Source: JBMDXB01 sp048594975 (GTDB lineage Bacteria > Acidobacteriota > Vicinamibacteria > Vicinamibacterales > 2-12-FULL-66-21). Taken from it: DNA of 64,000 nt. A program made the translations under genes and the position numbers. The notes beneath the pieces are model-generated. The model saw nothing but the letters and a program-made list of their open reading frames with translations, was not told where the DNA came from and made no database searches. The stretch lies in assembly GCA_048594975.1 (NCBI GenBank), contig JBMDXQ010000145.1:1-64000 (forward strand). Direction: 5' to 3'. Below, one piece after another: positions 36,403 to 47,069 of this stretch. Numbering within the stretch: the first letter of the stretch is position 1; each line of letters begins with the position of its first letter.

Positions 36403-37604
36403 CCGAACAGTCCGACCGCACGCAGCAGTTCATCGCGCTCCTGACCGCGTTCCTGGCGCTCTTCGCGATCGTCGGGTTCGCGCTCTACGGGCTGCCGCGC
36501 TTCTATCCGTACTTCGTGCAGGAGCTCGGCTGGACGCGCGCGCAAGTCACCTCGGGTAACGCCTACAGCAAGATCGCCGTGGCGCTGGCGTTCGGGTTCA
36601 TCGCCGGCAAGCTGGTCGATCGCTTCGGCCCCCGCCGCTCGATGCTGGCGGGCATCGTCATGGCGGGCGGGGCGCTGGTCGGGCTGTCCTACGTCACGTC
36701 GATGAGCGCGTTCTACTTCTTCTACGTGTTCAACGCGCTCGGCTACGTGTTCGGCGGCCCGCTGCCCAACCAGGTGCTGCTCTCGCGCTGGTTCGACAGG
36801 GCGCGCGGGCGGGCGATGGGCGTCGCCTATCTCGGGATCGGCGTGGGCGGGGCGCTGGTGCCGCTGCTGGCCTTCTGGCTGACGCAGGCGTACGGCTGGC
36901 GCGGCGCGCTGCGCATCCTCGGCTCCCTGATGATTGCGGTGTCGCTGCCGTGCGCGTGGTTCGTGCAGGAACCGGCGCGGGCGGCGGCGGCGGCGGCGAA
37001 GGCGATGCAGTCGCTGCGCACGATTCTCGCGCGGCCGGCGTTCTATTTCCTGATGCTCGGCAGCATGGCATCGATCGGGGCGGTGGGCGGGACGATCCAG
37101 AACCTCGCGCTGTACCTGAGCCTGGATCGCAGCTTCGCGCAGGTGGACATCGACACGACGCTCTCCGCGATCCTGCTCGGCAGCCTGGTCGGGCGCCTGA
37201 CCATGGGCTGGTTGGCGGACCGGTGGGCGAAGAAGTACGTGATGCTGCTCATCTACTCGATCGTGGCGGTGTCCATCCCGATGCTGGTTTACGCGCCGAC
37301 GCCGGGCTGGACCAAGGTGTGCGCGTTCATCTTCGGCATCGGCCTGGGCGGAGACTACATGATCATCCCGCTCATGGCGGCGGAGATGTACGGCGTGGCC
37401 GTGCTGGGACGGGTCATGGGCGTCGTCCTGACCGCCGACAGCGTCTCCGAGTCGCTCGTCCCGATGGTCGTCGCGGCCATGCGCGACGTCTCCGGCAGCT
37501 ACGCGAACGGGTTCCTGCTGCTGCTGGTGCTGGCGGCCGGCGGCGCGGTGGCGGTCAGCTTTCTGCCGAAGCGCGGCGCGCAGGCCCCCGTCGTGCGCGC
37601 GTAG
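36399..37604 (+). CDS. Major facilitator superfamily transporter (oxalate/formate-antiporter-like)
   Basis: The 401-residue protein has 12 predicted helices and the MFS loop motif variant GKLVDRFGPRRSM between helices 2 and 3, repeated as GWLADRWAKKYVM in the second half. The pattern QELGWTRAQVTSGNAYSK near the first periplasmic loop is typical of the OFA/monocarboxylate-type MFS branch, suggesting an organic-acid substrate. Its start overlaps the OYE stop (ATGA), completing the coupled Gfo/Idh-GntR-OYE-MFS operon, for which it is the probable uptake system. Confidence 0.88.
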   Translation: MTEQSDRTQQFIALLTAFLALFAIVGFALYGLPRFYPYFVQELGWTRAQVTSGNAYSKIAVALAFGFIAGKLVDRFGPRRSMLAGIVMAGGALVGLSYVTSMSAFYFFYVFNALGYVFGGPLPNQVLLSRWFDRARGRAMGVAYLGIGVGGALVPLLAFWLTQAYGWRGALRILGSLMIAVSLPCAWFVQEPARAAAAAAKAMQSLRTILARPAFYFLMLGSMASIGAVGGTIQNLALYLSLDRSFAQVDIDTTLSAILLGSLVGRLTMGWLADRWAKKYVMLLIYSIVAVSIPMLVYAPTPGWTKVCAFIFGIGLGGDYMIIPLMAAEMYGVAVLGRVMGVVLTADSVSESLVPMVVAAMRDVSGSYANGFLLLLVLAAGGAVAVSFLPKRGAQAPVVRA

Positions 37605-37918
37605 CGTCCCGGTTCTCGCGGTCACGCTGCTATCCCGTCACCGCGCTGCGCTGGCTCAATCACGAGGGCGCCAACGACACGACAGCCCGGCGCGCCCGCT
37701 CCGGACGGTCGGGTTCGCCTCGATCCCTCCGCGATCCAGCGGTGCGCCCGCGGTGATGACCCTGTACCGCCGTGGTACTCATCCGGTCACGCAGCCAGGT
37801 CGAGCAGCTTCTGCGGTGTGTCGTGTTCGTCGTGTCGCCGTGCGGGGCGTCAGCCGTCGCGCGGCGCAGCGTGACAGTGGCCGGCCGCCGAAGCTACACT
37901 CTCGGGCCGGAGATTCCG
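37605..37918 (+). promoter_or_regulatory. Intergenic region with a candidate promoter upstream of the TIM-barrel gene
   Basis: No gene is seen in these 314 bp. GTGACA (37871-37876) and TACACT (37895-37900), spaced 18 bp, make a plausible sigma-70 promoter ending 18 bp before ATG 37919. The upstream part has no clear signal. Confidence 0.35.
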
Positions 37919-39160
<1,242 letters not shown>

Positions 39161-39200
39161 GAATGCCGAATGCCGAATGCTGAATGCCGACTGCATTGAC
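39161..39200. repeat. GAATGCC-family repeat (short copy)
   Basis: GAATGCC-GAATGCC-GAATGCT-GAATGCC follows the stop codon of the TIM-barrel gene immediately, and the copy ends in GCATTGAC, 14 bp before ATG 39214. It matches the left arm plus right terminus of the full element at 24802. Confidence 0.75.
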
Positions 39201-39213
39201 ATTAACGTTGACC

Positions 39214-40401
39214 ATGGTCGATAGAGCCGGGGTCCGGGAAGCCGTCGAGGCGAATGGGGGTGTCCTGCGTCTCGAGCCCTGTTGGGTGCCGCGGGCGTTC
39301 ATGCATCCCGGCCGCCGGCTGCGGCTGCACCCGCGGGCCCTCTACGCGTACGGCGCGCATCGTGGCGGAATCAGCGAGCGCTGGTTCTCGTCGACCACCA
39401 ACGCGGACAACGGGCCGGGCACGCCGCCGGACGAGGGGCTCAGCTACGTGCGGCGGGGCAACGGCAACCGCTTCCTGCTGAAAGACGCGGTCGACGCGGC
39501 CGGCGACCTGCTGCTCGGCGTCGACACGATGGCGCGGGAGAAGGGCTGGAACCTGCTCTGCAAGTTCTTCGACAACATGGGCCCGATTCCGCATCACCTG
39601 CACCAGCGGGACGAGCACGCGCGACTGGTCGGCCGCCGCGGGAAGCCCGAGGCCTACTACTTTCCGCCGCAGTACAACCCGACCGACAACAACTTCCCGC
39701 ACACCTTCATGGGGCTCGAGCCGGGCACGACCCGCGACGACGTGCGCCGCTGCCTCGAACGGTGGAACGAAGGGGACAACGGCATTACCTACCTGTCGCG
39801 CGCCTACCGGCTGGAGCGCGGAACCGGCTGGCAGGTGAACCCCGGGATCCTGCACGCGCCGGGATCGCTGCTGACTTACGAGCCGCAGGTGAACAGCGAC
39901 GTCTTCGCGATGTTCCAGTCGGAGGTCGAAGGTCGGGCAATCCCGTGGGACCTGCTCGTCAAGGATGTGCCGCCCGAGAAGCGCTGCGACCTCGACTACC
40001 TCGTCGACCTCCTCGACTGGGACGCGAACGTCAACCCGCGCTTCGCCGAGAGCAACCGCTGCGTCCCCAAACCGGTGACGCCGTTCGAGCAGACCGAGCC
40101 CGAGGGGTACCGCGAGCAATGGGTGTGTTACGGCACGAGGTGGTACTCGGCGAAGGAACTGACCGTGCTGCCCAGGCGCACCGTGGCGATCAGGGACGAT
40201 GAGGCGTACGGGCTGATCCTGACACAGGGCCACGGCACGTTCGGGCGGCTGACGGTCTCCACGCCCGCGATGATCCGGTTCGGCGAGATGACGGAGGACG
40301 AACTGTTCGTGACGAAGGACGCCGCGACGACCGGCGTGCGGGTCGAGAACCGCAGCGAGACCGAGCCGCTGGTGATGTTGAAGCACTTCGGGCCCCCGTA
40401 G
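39214..40401 (+). CDS. Cupin / mannose-6-phosphate-isomerase-like protein of unknown function
   Basis: This 395-residue protein looks like a two-domain type I phosphomannose-isomerase-like cupin: FDNMGPIPHHLHQRDEHARL near residue 120 supplies His residues in metal-binding spacing, NPTDNNFPHTFMGLEPGTT follows, and GWQVNPGILHAPGSLLTYEP near 205 carries the later His. The C-terminal part (VLPRRTVAIRDDEAYGLIL) is a second beta-barrel. I cannot assign a reaction. Position between the TIM-barrel isomerase and rhaB suggests work on a related sugar or sugar phosphate. Confidence 0.75.
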   Translation: MVDRAGVREAVEANGGVLRLEPCWVPRAFMHPGRRLRLHPRALYAYGAHRGGISERWFSSTTNADNGPGTPPDEGLSYVRRGNGNRFLLKDAVDAAGDLLLGVDTMAREKGWNLLCKFFDNMGPIPHHLHQRDEHARLVGRRGKPEAYYFPPQYNPTDNNFPHTFMGLEPGTTRDDVRRCLERWNEGDNGITYLSRAYRLERGTGWQVNPGILHAPGSLLTYEPQVNSDVFAMFQSEVEGRAIPWDLLVKDVPPEKRCDLDYLVDLLDWDANVNPRFAESNRCVPKPVTPFEQTEPEGYREQWVCYGTRWYSAKELTVLPRRTVAIRDDEAYGLILTQGHGTFGRLTVSTPAMIRFGEMTEDELFVTKDAATTGVRVENRSETEPLVMLKHFGPP

Positions 40402-40579
40402 CCCTGTACCGGCGTGTCGCGCTGCAACGAGCGGCCGCGACGGCTGGGGCCCGGAGCACGGCGCAGCGAAGACGCGAAGGCCGCGGATCGCCTGGTGCGT
40501 TTCTGATCCCGTAACGCGCTGCGCGACGGGGGCGCGGTTCGTCGACCGGCGGGCGTCGCGGGTATGCTGGGATCCTCCC

Positions 40580-42055
40580 ATGGACGCGGACTACCTCGCC
40601 TTCGATCTCGGCGCGGAAAGCGGCCGGCTGATGGCCGCGCGCCTGCGCGCGGGCGTGCTCGACCTGGCCGAGATCTGCCGGTTTCCGAACGAGCCGATCC
40701 GCGAGGGGCGGTCGCTGCGCTGGAACCTGCCGGCGCTCAAGGCGGCGATGCAGCGCGGCCTCGAGCTCGCCGCGGGCGGCGAGCGGCACCTCGAGAGCAT
40801 CGGCGTCGACACCTGGGGCTGCGACTACGGGCTGCTCGACGAGCGCGGCGAGCTGATCGGCAACCCCTACCACTACCGCGACGAGCGCACCGACGGCGTG
40901 ATGGAGGCGGTGTTCGCGCGCGTGCCGCGGGCGCGCATCTATGAAGTGACCGGCATCCAGTTCCTGCCGTTCAACACCCTGTACCAGCTGGCCGCGGCCG
41001 CCGAGCAGACCCCCGGGACACTCGCGGCGGCCAGGTCGCTCGGCACCATTCCCGACGTGTTGAACCACTGGCTCACCGGCGTGCTCCGCGCCGAGTTCAC
41101 CAACGCGACGACGACGCAGATGATCGATGCGCGGGCGAGGACCTGGGCGATCCGCCTGCTGGAGGAGGTGGGCGTGCCGGTGCGCCTGCTGCCGCCGCTG
41201 ATCGAGCCGGGCTCGGTGCTCGGCTGGCTGCGGCCGGCGGTGTCTCCGGCGCTGGGCGGCACCAGCGTCGTCGCGCCGGCATGCCACGACACCGGGTCGG
41301 CGGTGGCGGCGGTGCCGGCGCGCGACGGCCGCGCCTTCCTCAGCTCGGGGACGTGGTCCCTGCTCGGCACCGAGGTGCCGGCGCCGGTGATCACGCCGCG
41401 CGCGCTCGAGGCGAACTTCACGAACGAAGGGGGCGTGGCGGGGACGACGCGCCTGCTGAAGAACATCGCCGGCCTGTGGCTGCTGCAATCGTGCCGCCGC
41501 GGCTGGGCGCGTGACGGCCGCGACTTCAGCTACGAGGAATTGATCGAGGAGGCTTCCGACGATCGCTACGCCTTCCAGTCGTTGTTCGATCCGGACGACC
41601 CGGCGTTCCTGCACCCCGACGACATGGCGCGCGCGATTGCGTCCTTCTGCCGGCGGACCGGGCAGCAGCACCCCGGCGATCCGCCCGCCTTCACGCGGGC
41701 GATCCTCGAGAGCCTCGCCTTCAAGTACCGGGTCGTCCTCGACACGCTCGAGGATCTGGTCGGCACGCCGATGCGCGAGATCCAGATCGTCGGCGGCGGT
41801 TCGCGCAACCGCCTGCTGAACCAGTTGACCGCGGATGCCACCGGGCGGACGGTCGTGGCCGGCCCGGTCGAGGCGACAGCGCTCGGCAGCGTCGCCATGC
41901 AGATGACCGCGACCGGCGCGGTCGGATCGATCGCGGATGCGCGCGCCGTCATCGAGCGATCGTTCCCGGTCGAGCGCTACGAGCCGGTCGCTGCCGACTG
42001 GTGGGCCGCGCAGTATTCGCGTTTTCAAACCTACGTGGGGCGCCCTCATGGCTGA
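40580..42055 (+). CDS. rhaB: Rhamnulokinase
   Basis: The 491-residue FGGY-family kinase phosphorylates L-rhamnulose to rhamnulose-1-phosphate with ATP. Evidence: the N-terminal phosphate motif FDLGAESGRLM (typical RhaB start), SIGVDTWGCDYGLLD with the catalytic Asp, GNPYHYRDERTDG, the central SSGTWSLLGTE, and the adenosine motif QIVGGGSRNRLLNQ. Its last 8 bp overlap the start of rhaD, so kinase and aldolase are cotranslated. Confidence 0.95.
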   Translation: MDADYLAFDLGAESGRLMAARLRAGVLDLAEICRFPNEPIREGRSLRWNLPALKAAMQRGLELAAGGERHLESIGVDTWGCDYGLLDERGELIGNPYHYRDERTDGVMEAVFARVPRARIYEVTGIQFLPFNTLYQLAAAAEQTPGTLAAARSLGTIPDVLNHWLTGVLRAEFTNATTTQMIDARARTWAIRLLEEVGVPVRLLPPLIEPGSVLGWLRPAVSPALGGTSVVAPACHDTGSAVAAVPARDGRAFLSSGTWSLLGTEVPAPVITPRALEANFTNEGGVAGTTRLLKNIAGLWLLQSCRRGWARDGRDFSYEELIEEASDDRYAFQSLFDPDDPAFLHPDDMARAIASFCRRTGQQHPGDPPAFTRAILESLAFKYRVVLDTLEDLVGTPMREIQIVGGGSRNRLLNQLTADATGRTVVAGPVEATALGSVAMQMTATGAVGSIADARAVIERSFPVERYEPVAADWWAAQYSRFQTYVGRPHG

Positions 42056-44279
42056 GACAACGACGAACGAGACGAGCTTCCTTCAGAACCTGTGGGATGA
42101 CGGCGAAGTGGCGAAGCTGGGCGGCGACCCGCTCGAGCTGCTGCGCTACCGGTCGAACCTGCTCGGGGAGGACCTGCGCATCACCAATTTCGGCGGCGGC
42201 AACACCAGCGCCAAGTTCCAGCTGCCGGACCCGCTGACCGGCGAGCCGCGGCGGGTCATGGCGGTGAAGGGCAGCGGCGGCGACCTGCGATCGATCACGG
42301 CGGCCGGCTTCGCCATCCTCTACCTGGACAAGCTGGAGGCGCTGATCGGGCGGTATCGTGGCGAGACGCACGAGGACGAGATGGTCGCCTTCTACCCGCT
42401 CTGCGCCTTCGGCGAGAACCGTGTGGCCGCCTCGATCGACACGCCGCTGCACGCGTTCCTGCCCTTCCCGCACGTCGATCACCTGCATCCCGACTGGGCG
42501 ATTGCGCTGGCGGCGAGCGCCAACGGCGCGCGCAAGCTGGAAGAGTTCAACAGCCGCTACGGACGCCGCATCGTCTGGGTGCCGTGGCAGCGTCCCGGCT
42601 TCGAGCTGGCACTGATGCTGCGCAAGGCGGTCGAGCGGACGCCGGGCTGCGACGGAATCATCCTCGGGGGGCACGGCCTGTTCACGTGGGGCGGCACCGG
42701 TCGCGAGTGCTACGAGATCAGCCTCAGGACGATCGACCAGATGGGCGCGTTCATCCGCGAGCACGAGGAGCGGGCGGGCCGGCCGCGGTTCGGCGGCCCG
42801 GCGGTCACCGGCGCTCCCTCGGACCGCGAGCCGGCGATCGCGGCCATCTTCCCCGCCCTGCGCGGCGCCGTCTCGTCCAACCGCCGCGTGATCGGCCACG
42901 TCGACTGGTCGGAGGACGCGCTGGTGTTCGCCAACTCGAAGTGGGCGGAGGACCTGTGCGATCTCGGGACGAGCTGTCCGGATCACTTCCTCCGGACCCG
43001 CATTTCGCCGATGTTCATTCCCTGGGACCCGGCGGCCGAGGACGTCGCCGCGCTCCGAGGCCGGATCGACTCGCGCATCGCGAAATACCGCGAGGACTAC
43101 GCGGCCTATTACACCAGCTTTGCCGAGCCGGGATCGCCGGCGCTCCGCGACACGAACCCGTCGGTAGTGGTCGTCCCCGGCATCGGCCTGTTCGGGTTCG
43201 GCAAGGACAAGCGCGAGGCGCGCATCACGACCGAGTTCTTCCTCAACGCCATTCACGTGATGGCGGGCGCGAACGCGCTCGAGGACGCGGGCGCCGGCGG
43301 GCCGGGGGCGCTGCCGCAGGTGCGGCGGCCCGAGCAGGCGACGGAGTTCCGGACGTTCCACAACTACGTCGCGCTGCCGCGCCGGGAAGCGTTCCGGATC
43401 GAGTACTGGGCGCTCGAGGAAGCCAAGCTGCAGCGGCTGCCGCCGGAAAAGGAGTTCAGCCGCAAGGTCGTCCTGGTCGTGGGCGGCGGCAGCGGCATCG
43501 GGCGCGAGACGGCGCTGCAGATCGCCAGGCGCGGCGGCCACGTCGTGGTCGCCGATGCCAACGCCGGGGCGGCACAGGAGACCGTGGTGGCGGCGGCCGC
43601 GCTGTCGTCCAGGGAGATGGTGCAGCCGTCTGCGCTCGACCTGTCGTCGCGCGACACGATCGCGGCGGCCCTGCGGCGGGCGGTGCTGCAGTTCGGAGGA
43701 TTCGATTCCCTGATAAACACGGCGGCGATCTACCCGGCGCCGGATCCGTCAGCGCCGCTCGAAACGGTGTGGAGCCGCACGCTGAGCATCAACGTGACCT
43801 CGAACTACGTCCTCGCGCAGGAAGCGGACGCGGTGTTCCGGGCGCAGAACCTGCCTGCCTCGATCGTGCTCACCGGGTCGGCCAACGCCGTCGTGCCGAA
43901 GTCGGGGAGCGAGCCCTACGACGTCAGCAAGGCGGCGATCAACCACCTGATTCGGGAACTGGCGATCGGGCTCGGCCCGCTGGTGCGGGTCAACGGCATC
44001 GCCCCGGCAACCGTCGTCGCCGGATCGACGATGTTCCCGCGCGAGCGGGTGATAGTGTCGCTGCGCAAGTACGGGATCGGGTTCGACGAGTCGGAATCGA
44101 CCGAGGCGCTGCGCGACAAGCTGGCCGAGTTCTACGCCAGACGCACGATTACGCGCCGGCCGATCCTGCCGATCGACAACGCGAACGCAATCTGCTGGCT
44201 GGCCGGCGAGCAGAGCGCGAAGACCACCGGCCACGTCATTCCGGTCGACGGCGGCCTGCCCGAGGCGTTCCTCAGGTGA
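42048..44279 (+). CDS. rhaD: Bifunctional rhamnulose-1-phosphate aldolase / lactaldehyde dehydrogenase
   Basis: The 743-residue fusion has a class II aldolase domain in its N-terminal ~430 residues (NFGGGNTSAKF, FPHVDHLHPDWAIALAA with zinc-binding His, ILGGHGLFTWG). The C-terminal ~250 residues are a short-chain dehydrogenase (VVGGGSGIGRETA, YDVSKAAINH, VDGGLP). The first half splits rhamnulose-1-phosphate into dihydroxyacetone phosphate and L-lactaldehyde. The second is expected to oxidise or reduce the lactaldehyde. This fused form is common in Bacillota and Acidobacteriota rhamnose clusters. Starts 8 bp inside rhaB. Confidence 0.95.
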   Translation: MAETTTNETSFLQNLWDDGEVAKLGGDPLELLRYRSNLLGEDLRITNFGGGNTSAKFQLPDPLTGEPRRVMAVKGSGGDLRSITAAGFAILYLDKLEALIGRYRGETHEDEMVAFYPLCAFGENRVAASIDTPLHAFLPFPHVDHLHPDWAIALAASANGARKLEEFNSRYGRRIVWVPWQRPGFELALMLRKAVERTPGCDGIILGGHGLFTWGGTGRECYEISLRTIDQMGAFIREHEERAGRPRFGGPAVTGAPSDREPAIAAIFPALRGAVSSNRRVIGHVDWSEDALVFANSKWAEDLCDLGTSCPDHFLRTRISPMFIPWDPAAEDVAALRGRIDSRIAKYREDYAAYYTSFAEPGSPALRDTNPSVVVVPGIGLFGFGKDKREARITTEFFLNAIHVMAGANALEDAGAGGPGALPQVRRPEQATEFRTFHNYVALPRREAFRIEYWALEEAKLQRLPPEKEFSRKVVLVVGGGSGIGRETALQIARRGGHVVVADANAGAAQETVVAAAALSSREMVQPSALDLSSRDTIAAALRRAVLQFGGFDSLINTAAIYPAPDPSAPLETVWSRTLSINVTSNYVLAQEADAVFRAQNLPASIVLTGSANAVVPKSGSEPYDVSKAAINHLIRELAIGLGPLVRVNGIAPATVVAGSTMFPRERVIVSLRKYGIGFDESESTEALRDKLAEFYARRTITRRPILPIDNANAICWLAGEQSAKTTGHVIPVDGGLPEAFLR

Positions 44280-44622
44280 CGATGCGTTCGTATCACTCGG
44301 ACGTGTTCCACATCGCGCGAGCGGCTTTCCACATGCGGCCGTGCTGCTTCCCGTCGTTCCGAAGCAAGTTCCGTGCAGATCGCCGGACCGCGTCGCCGCG
44401 GCGTCGAGGTCGTGCAGCTTCTCGATCGCGGCCAGATCGTGCGCGCGCGTCGTCGCGTTGCCCCGCGTTCCAGGCGGGTCGCAGCGTTGGAATCGCTGCA
44501 CGGATCACCGTCACCGATCTCTTACAGCCGCCGGATAGGCGTGCCGTCCGGCCGCTCGAGGCGGACGTCGTACCGGGTCGCTTCGGTTAAACTGTCGAGC
44601 CGTACGTTCAAGAGGAGGCTCA
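44280..44622 (-). other. Intergenic region with possible decayed coding remnants
   Basis: These 343 bp have no intact gene. On the minus strand two pieces look like fragments of a small SnoaL/DUF4440-type protein: DLAAIEKLHDLDAAATRSGD (around 44380-44440) and TRYDVRLERPDGTPIRRL ending at a stop near 44527. They are in different frames with no start. The match is weak and could be chance. Confidence 0.3.
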
Positions 44623-44916
44623 ATGGTCGTCAGGCACGTCGGTGTGTGGTCGGCGGCGCGCATCTACGCGATCATCTCGGCCGGCATCGGGTTGGTCATC
44701 GGTGTCGGCGTGGCGCTCGTGTCGCTCATCGGCGGCGCGCTGGCGGCAGCGAACAGCGATATGCCGTCGTGGGCGATGCCGATCTTTGGCGTTGGATCGA
44801 TCGTCGTGTTCCCGATACTGTATGGCGTGATGGGGTTGATCGGAGGAGCCATTGGCGCCGCGCTCTTCAACTTGGGCGCGCGACTCGGCGGCGGGCTCCA
44901 GATCGACGTGCAATAG
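44623..44916 (+). CDS. Small membrane protein, DUF3566-like
   Basis: The 97-residue protein has two hydrophobic segments: AIISAGIGLVIGVGVALVSL and a long second one from MPIFGVGSIVVFPILYGVMG onward. It ends ALFNLGARLGGGLQIDVQ. That layout (SvAkiy.ii...ilPilYG..G...GalfNl.ar..GGl.i) is typical of small DUF3566-like membrane proteins of unknown function. GAGGAGG sits a few bases before ATG 44623. It stands alone between rhaD and the sparse stretch that follows. Confidence 0.8.
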   Translation: MVVRHVGVWSAARIYAIISAGIGLVIGVGVALVSLIGGALAAANSDMPSWAMPIFGVGSIVVFPILYGVMGLIGGAIGAALFNLGARLGGGLQIDVQ

Positions 44917-45354
44917 GGAGCCACCGACATCGCGGCGGAGACCGTCTCCGCTCCGCGCCGGGCACCACTACCGGGCGACTGCGCCGATGCGGGCTGCAGC
45001 AACGAGTCGAGCCTGCGCGTGCCAGAGGCGCCGCGACCGACGACCTGCGAATAGTCGCCGTAGTTACCGCGAGACACGTAGATAAGGTTGTATTGAAACC
45101 GACGATCCCGTTCGCAGGACACCCCAGATCGATTCGATACCGGCCTAGATCGCGTTGCATCAGTTTGTCGCCCCGTCAACGGCCCGATTGCTCCACACCG
45201 ACGACATCATCGCGACACGACGATTGTCCGCTCTCAAGAGCGGACCTCCGGCTGTCACATCGCCACGGAGAGTTGTCTTCGTACAGTTCGTGCCTTCGTT
45301 GCTTCGGGTCTGCGTGCCGGCGCCGCAGGCGAGCCGGATCGGTGGCTGTCGCCG
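44917..45354. other. Gene-free stretch, less GC-rich than its surroundings
   Basis: 438 bp between the small membrane protein and the end of the convergent kdgK. The composition is visibly more balanced than neighbouring genes. A minus-strand frame around 45010-45120 reads FQYNLIYVSRGNYGDYSQVV, coding-like, but without start, ribosome binding site or recognisable family. A CGCTCTCAAGAGCG hairpin lies at about 45231-45244. I see no supported gene. Confidence 0.4.
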
Positions 45355-46386
45355 CTATCGCTGCACGCGGGCCGACGCGTCGCCGCCGGCGAGACGATCG
45401 ACCTCGTCGACGGTCATGCGGTTGAAGTCGCCGGGGATGGTCTGCTTGAGCGCGCTTGCCGCGACCGCGAAGCGCAGCGCGTCCTGGGGAGAGCGGCCGG
45501 TGACGAGCCCGTAGATCAGGCCGGCGGCGAAGCTGTCGCCGCCCCCGATGCGATCCACCAGCCTCACCTCGTAGCGCTGGCTGCGCAGCATCGTCCCGGC
45601 GTCCGCATCCCACAGCACCGCACTCCAGCCGTTGTCGCTCGCCGAGACGCTCTCGCGCAGCGTAATGGCGACCATCTTCGGGCCGAATTCACGCGTGACG
45701 CGGGCGGCCGCCTCGCGGAACCCCTCGACGTCGAGCTGCGCGCGGGCGACGTCGGTCCCGGGCACGTGCACGCCGAGCACGGACTGCAGGTCCTCTTCGT
45801 TGGCGATGACGAGATCGACCTGGCGCATGAGCGGGCGCATGACCTGCTGGGCCTGCGCCTCGGTCCAGAGCTTCTTGCGGTAATTCAGGTCGACGCTGAC
45901 GCGGGCGCCCGCGGAGCTCGCCGCGGCGATGGCCAGGCGAGTGGCTTCGGTGGCGTGTGCGCCCAGCGCCGGCGTGATCCCGGTCACATGAAACCATGCG
46001 GCGCCGCGGAAGACGCCGGGCCAGTCGACGGCGTCCGGCTTCATCTCGCTGATTGCCGAGTGCGCGCGATCGTAGATGACGCCCGAGGCGCGCTGGCTCG
46101 CGCCGGTTTCGGCGTAGTAGATGCCGACGCGGGTGCCACTGCGCACGATGGCATCGGTGCGCACGCCCTCGGCGCGCAGGGCACGGACGGCAGCCTCGCC
46201 GATCGCGTGTGTCGGCAAGGCCGTCACGTACACGCTTTCGAGGCCGAAGTGCGCCAGGCTGACCGCGACGTTCGCCTCGCCGCCGCCGAAGGTGGCGACG
46301 AGCGTCGGCGACTGGAAGAACCGCTCGTAGCCGGGCGGGCTGAGGCGCAGCATGATCTCGCCGAAGGTCACGACCCTGGCCATCAT
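45355..46386 (-). CDS. kdgK: 2-dehydro-3-deoxygluconokinase (PfkB family)
   Basis: The 343-residue sugar kinase phosphorylates 2-keto-3-deoxygluconate to KDPG. PfkB marks: VVTFGEIMLRLSPPGYERFFQ (KDG-kinase-like opening), TFGGGEANVAVSLAHFG (signature 1), VSVDLNYRKKLWT, VIANEEDLQ, and DRIGGGDSFAAGLIYG (signature 2, catalytic Asp and anion hole) near residue 285. Its ATG overlaps the eda stop (ATGA at 46383-46386), so the two last steps of uronate catabolism are translationally coupled. Confidence 0.95.
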   Translation of the reverse strand: MMARVVTFGEIMLRLSPPGYERFFQSPTLVATFGGGEANVAVSLAHFGLESVYVTALPTHAIGEAAVRALRAEGVRTDAIVRSGTRVGIYYAETGASQRASGVIYDRAHSAISEMKPDAVDWPGVFRGAAWFHVTGITPALGAHATEATRLAIAAASSAGARVSVDLNYRKKLWTEAQAQQVMRPLMRQVDLVIANEEDLQSVLGVHVPGTDVARAQLDVEGFREAAARVTREFGPKMVAITLRESVSASDNGWSAVLWDADAGTMLRSQRYEVRLVDRIGGGDSFAAGLIYGLVTGRSPQDALRFAVAASALKQTIPGDFNRMTVDEVDRLAGGDASARVQR

Positions 46387-47066
46387 CGCCCCTTCGCCGC
46401 GCGGACGTTGCCGACGATCCGCTCGGCATTCGCGCGCAGGACGGCGTAGTCGCCCGCCGCGATCGCCTTCGCGTCGAGCAGCGCCGTGCCGACGCCGACC
46501 GCCACCGCGCCGGCGCGAATCCAGTCGCCGGCGTTGTCGAGCGTGACGCCGCCGGTCGGCATCAGCTTGACCTGCGGCATCGGCCCGCGCACGTCCCGGA
46601 CGTAGCCGGGGCCCAACGCGGTCGCGGGGAAGACTTTGACGACGTCCGCGCCAGCTTCCCAGGCGTCGAGGATCTCGGTCGGTGAGAAGCAGCCCGGCAT
46701 CACGGCGGCGCCGCGGGCGTGGCACGTCTCGATGACGCTGCGGCGCAGCACGGGGCTGACCACGAAACGGGCGCCGGCGTCGATCACGCGCACGGCGGTG
46801 CCCGCGTCGAGGACAGTGCCGGCGCCGAGCACGAACCCGTCCGGCAGCCCCGGCGCCAGGTCGCGGATCAGATCGACCGCGCCCGGCACCGTCATCGTCA
46901 CCTCCAGCGCGCGGACGCCGCCTGCGGCGATGGCATCGACCACCGCGCGCAGCCGCTGCGGCTCTTTGATGCGGATGACGGCGACGATGCCTTCGCGTTC
47001 GATCGCGGCAACAATGGCTTCGCGCTCGGAGTGCTCGGGATGCTCAGGGGTGCTCACGGTGGTCAA
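46383..47066 (-). CDS. eda: KDPG/KHG aldolase
   Basis: The 227-residue class I aldolase cleaves 2-keto-3-deoxy-6-phosphogluconate into pyruvate and glyceraldehyde-3-phosphate. Residues: Glu55 in ALEVTMT, the Schiff-base Lys144 in DVVKVFPA, and MPTGGVTLDN for phosphate binding. The start is TTG 47066 or GTG 47057; neither has a good Shine-Dalgarno, and both lie at the edge of the GGTGCTGA repeat block, so the leader of this operon is made of repeats. It is coupled to kdgK downstream. Confidence 0.95.
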   Translation of the reverse strand: MTTVSTPEHPEHSEREAIVAAIEREGIVAVIRIKEPQRLRAVVDAIAAGGVRALEVTMTVPGAVDLIRDLAPGLPDGFVLGAGTVLDAGTAVRVIDAGARFVVSPVLRRSVIETCHARGAAVMPGCFSPTEILDAWEAGADVVKVFPATALGPGYVRDVRGPMPQVKLMPTGGVTLDNAGDWIRAGAVAVGVGTALLDAKAIAAGDYAVLRANAERIVGNVRAAKGR

Positions 47067-47069
47067 TGG

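Noticed and set aside
44917..45354. Genomic island or phage remnant because of the compositional dip
   Set aside because: Only about 440 bp, with no integrase, attachment repeat or phage-like gene.
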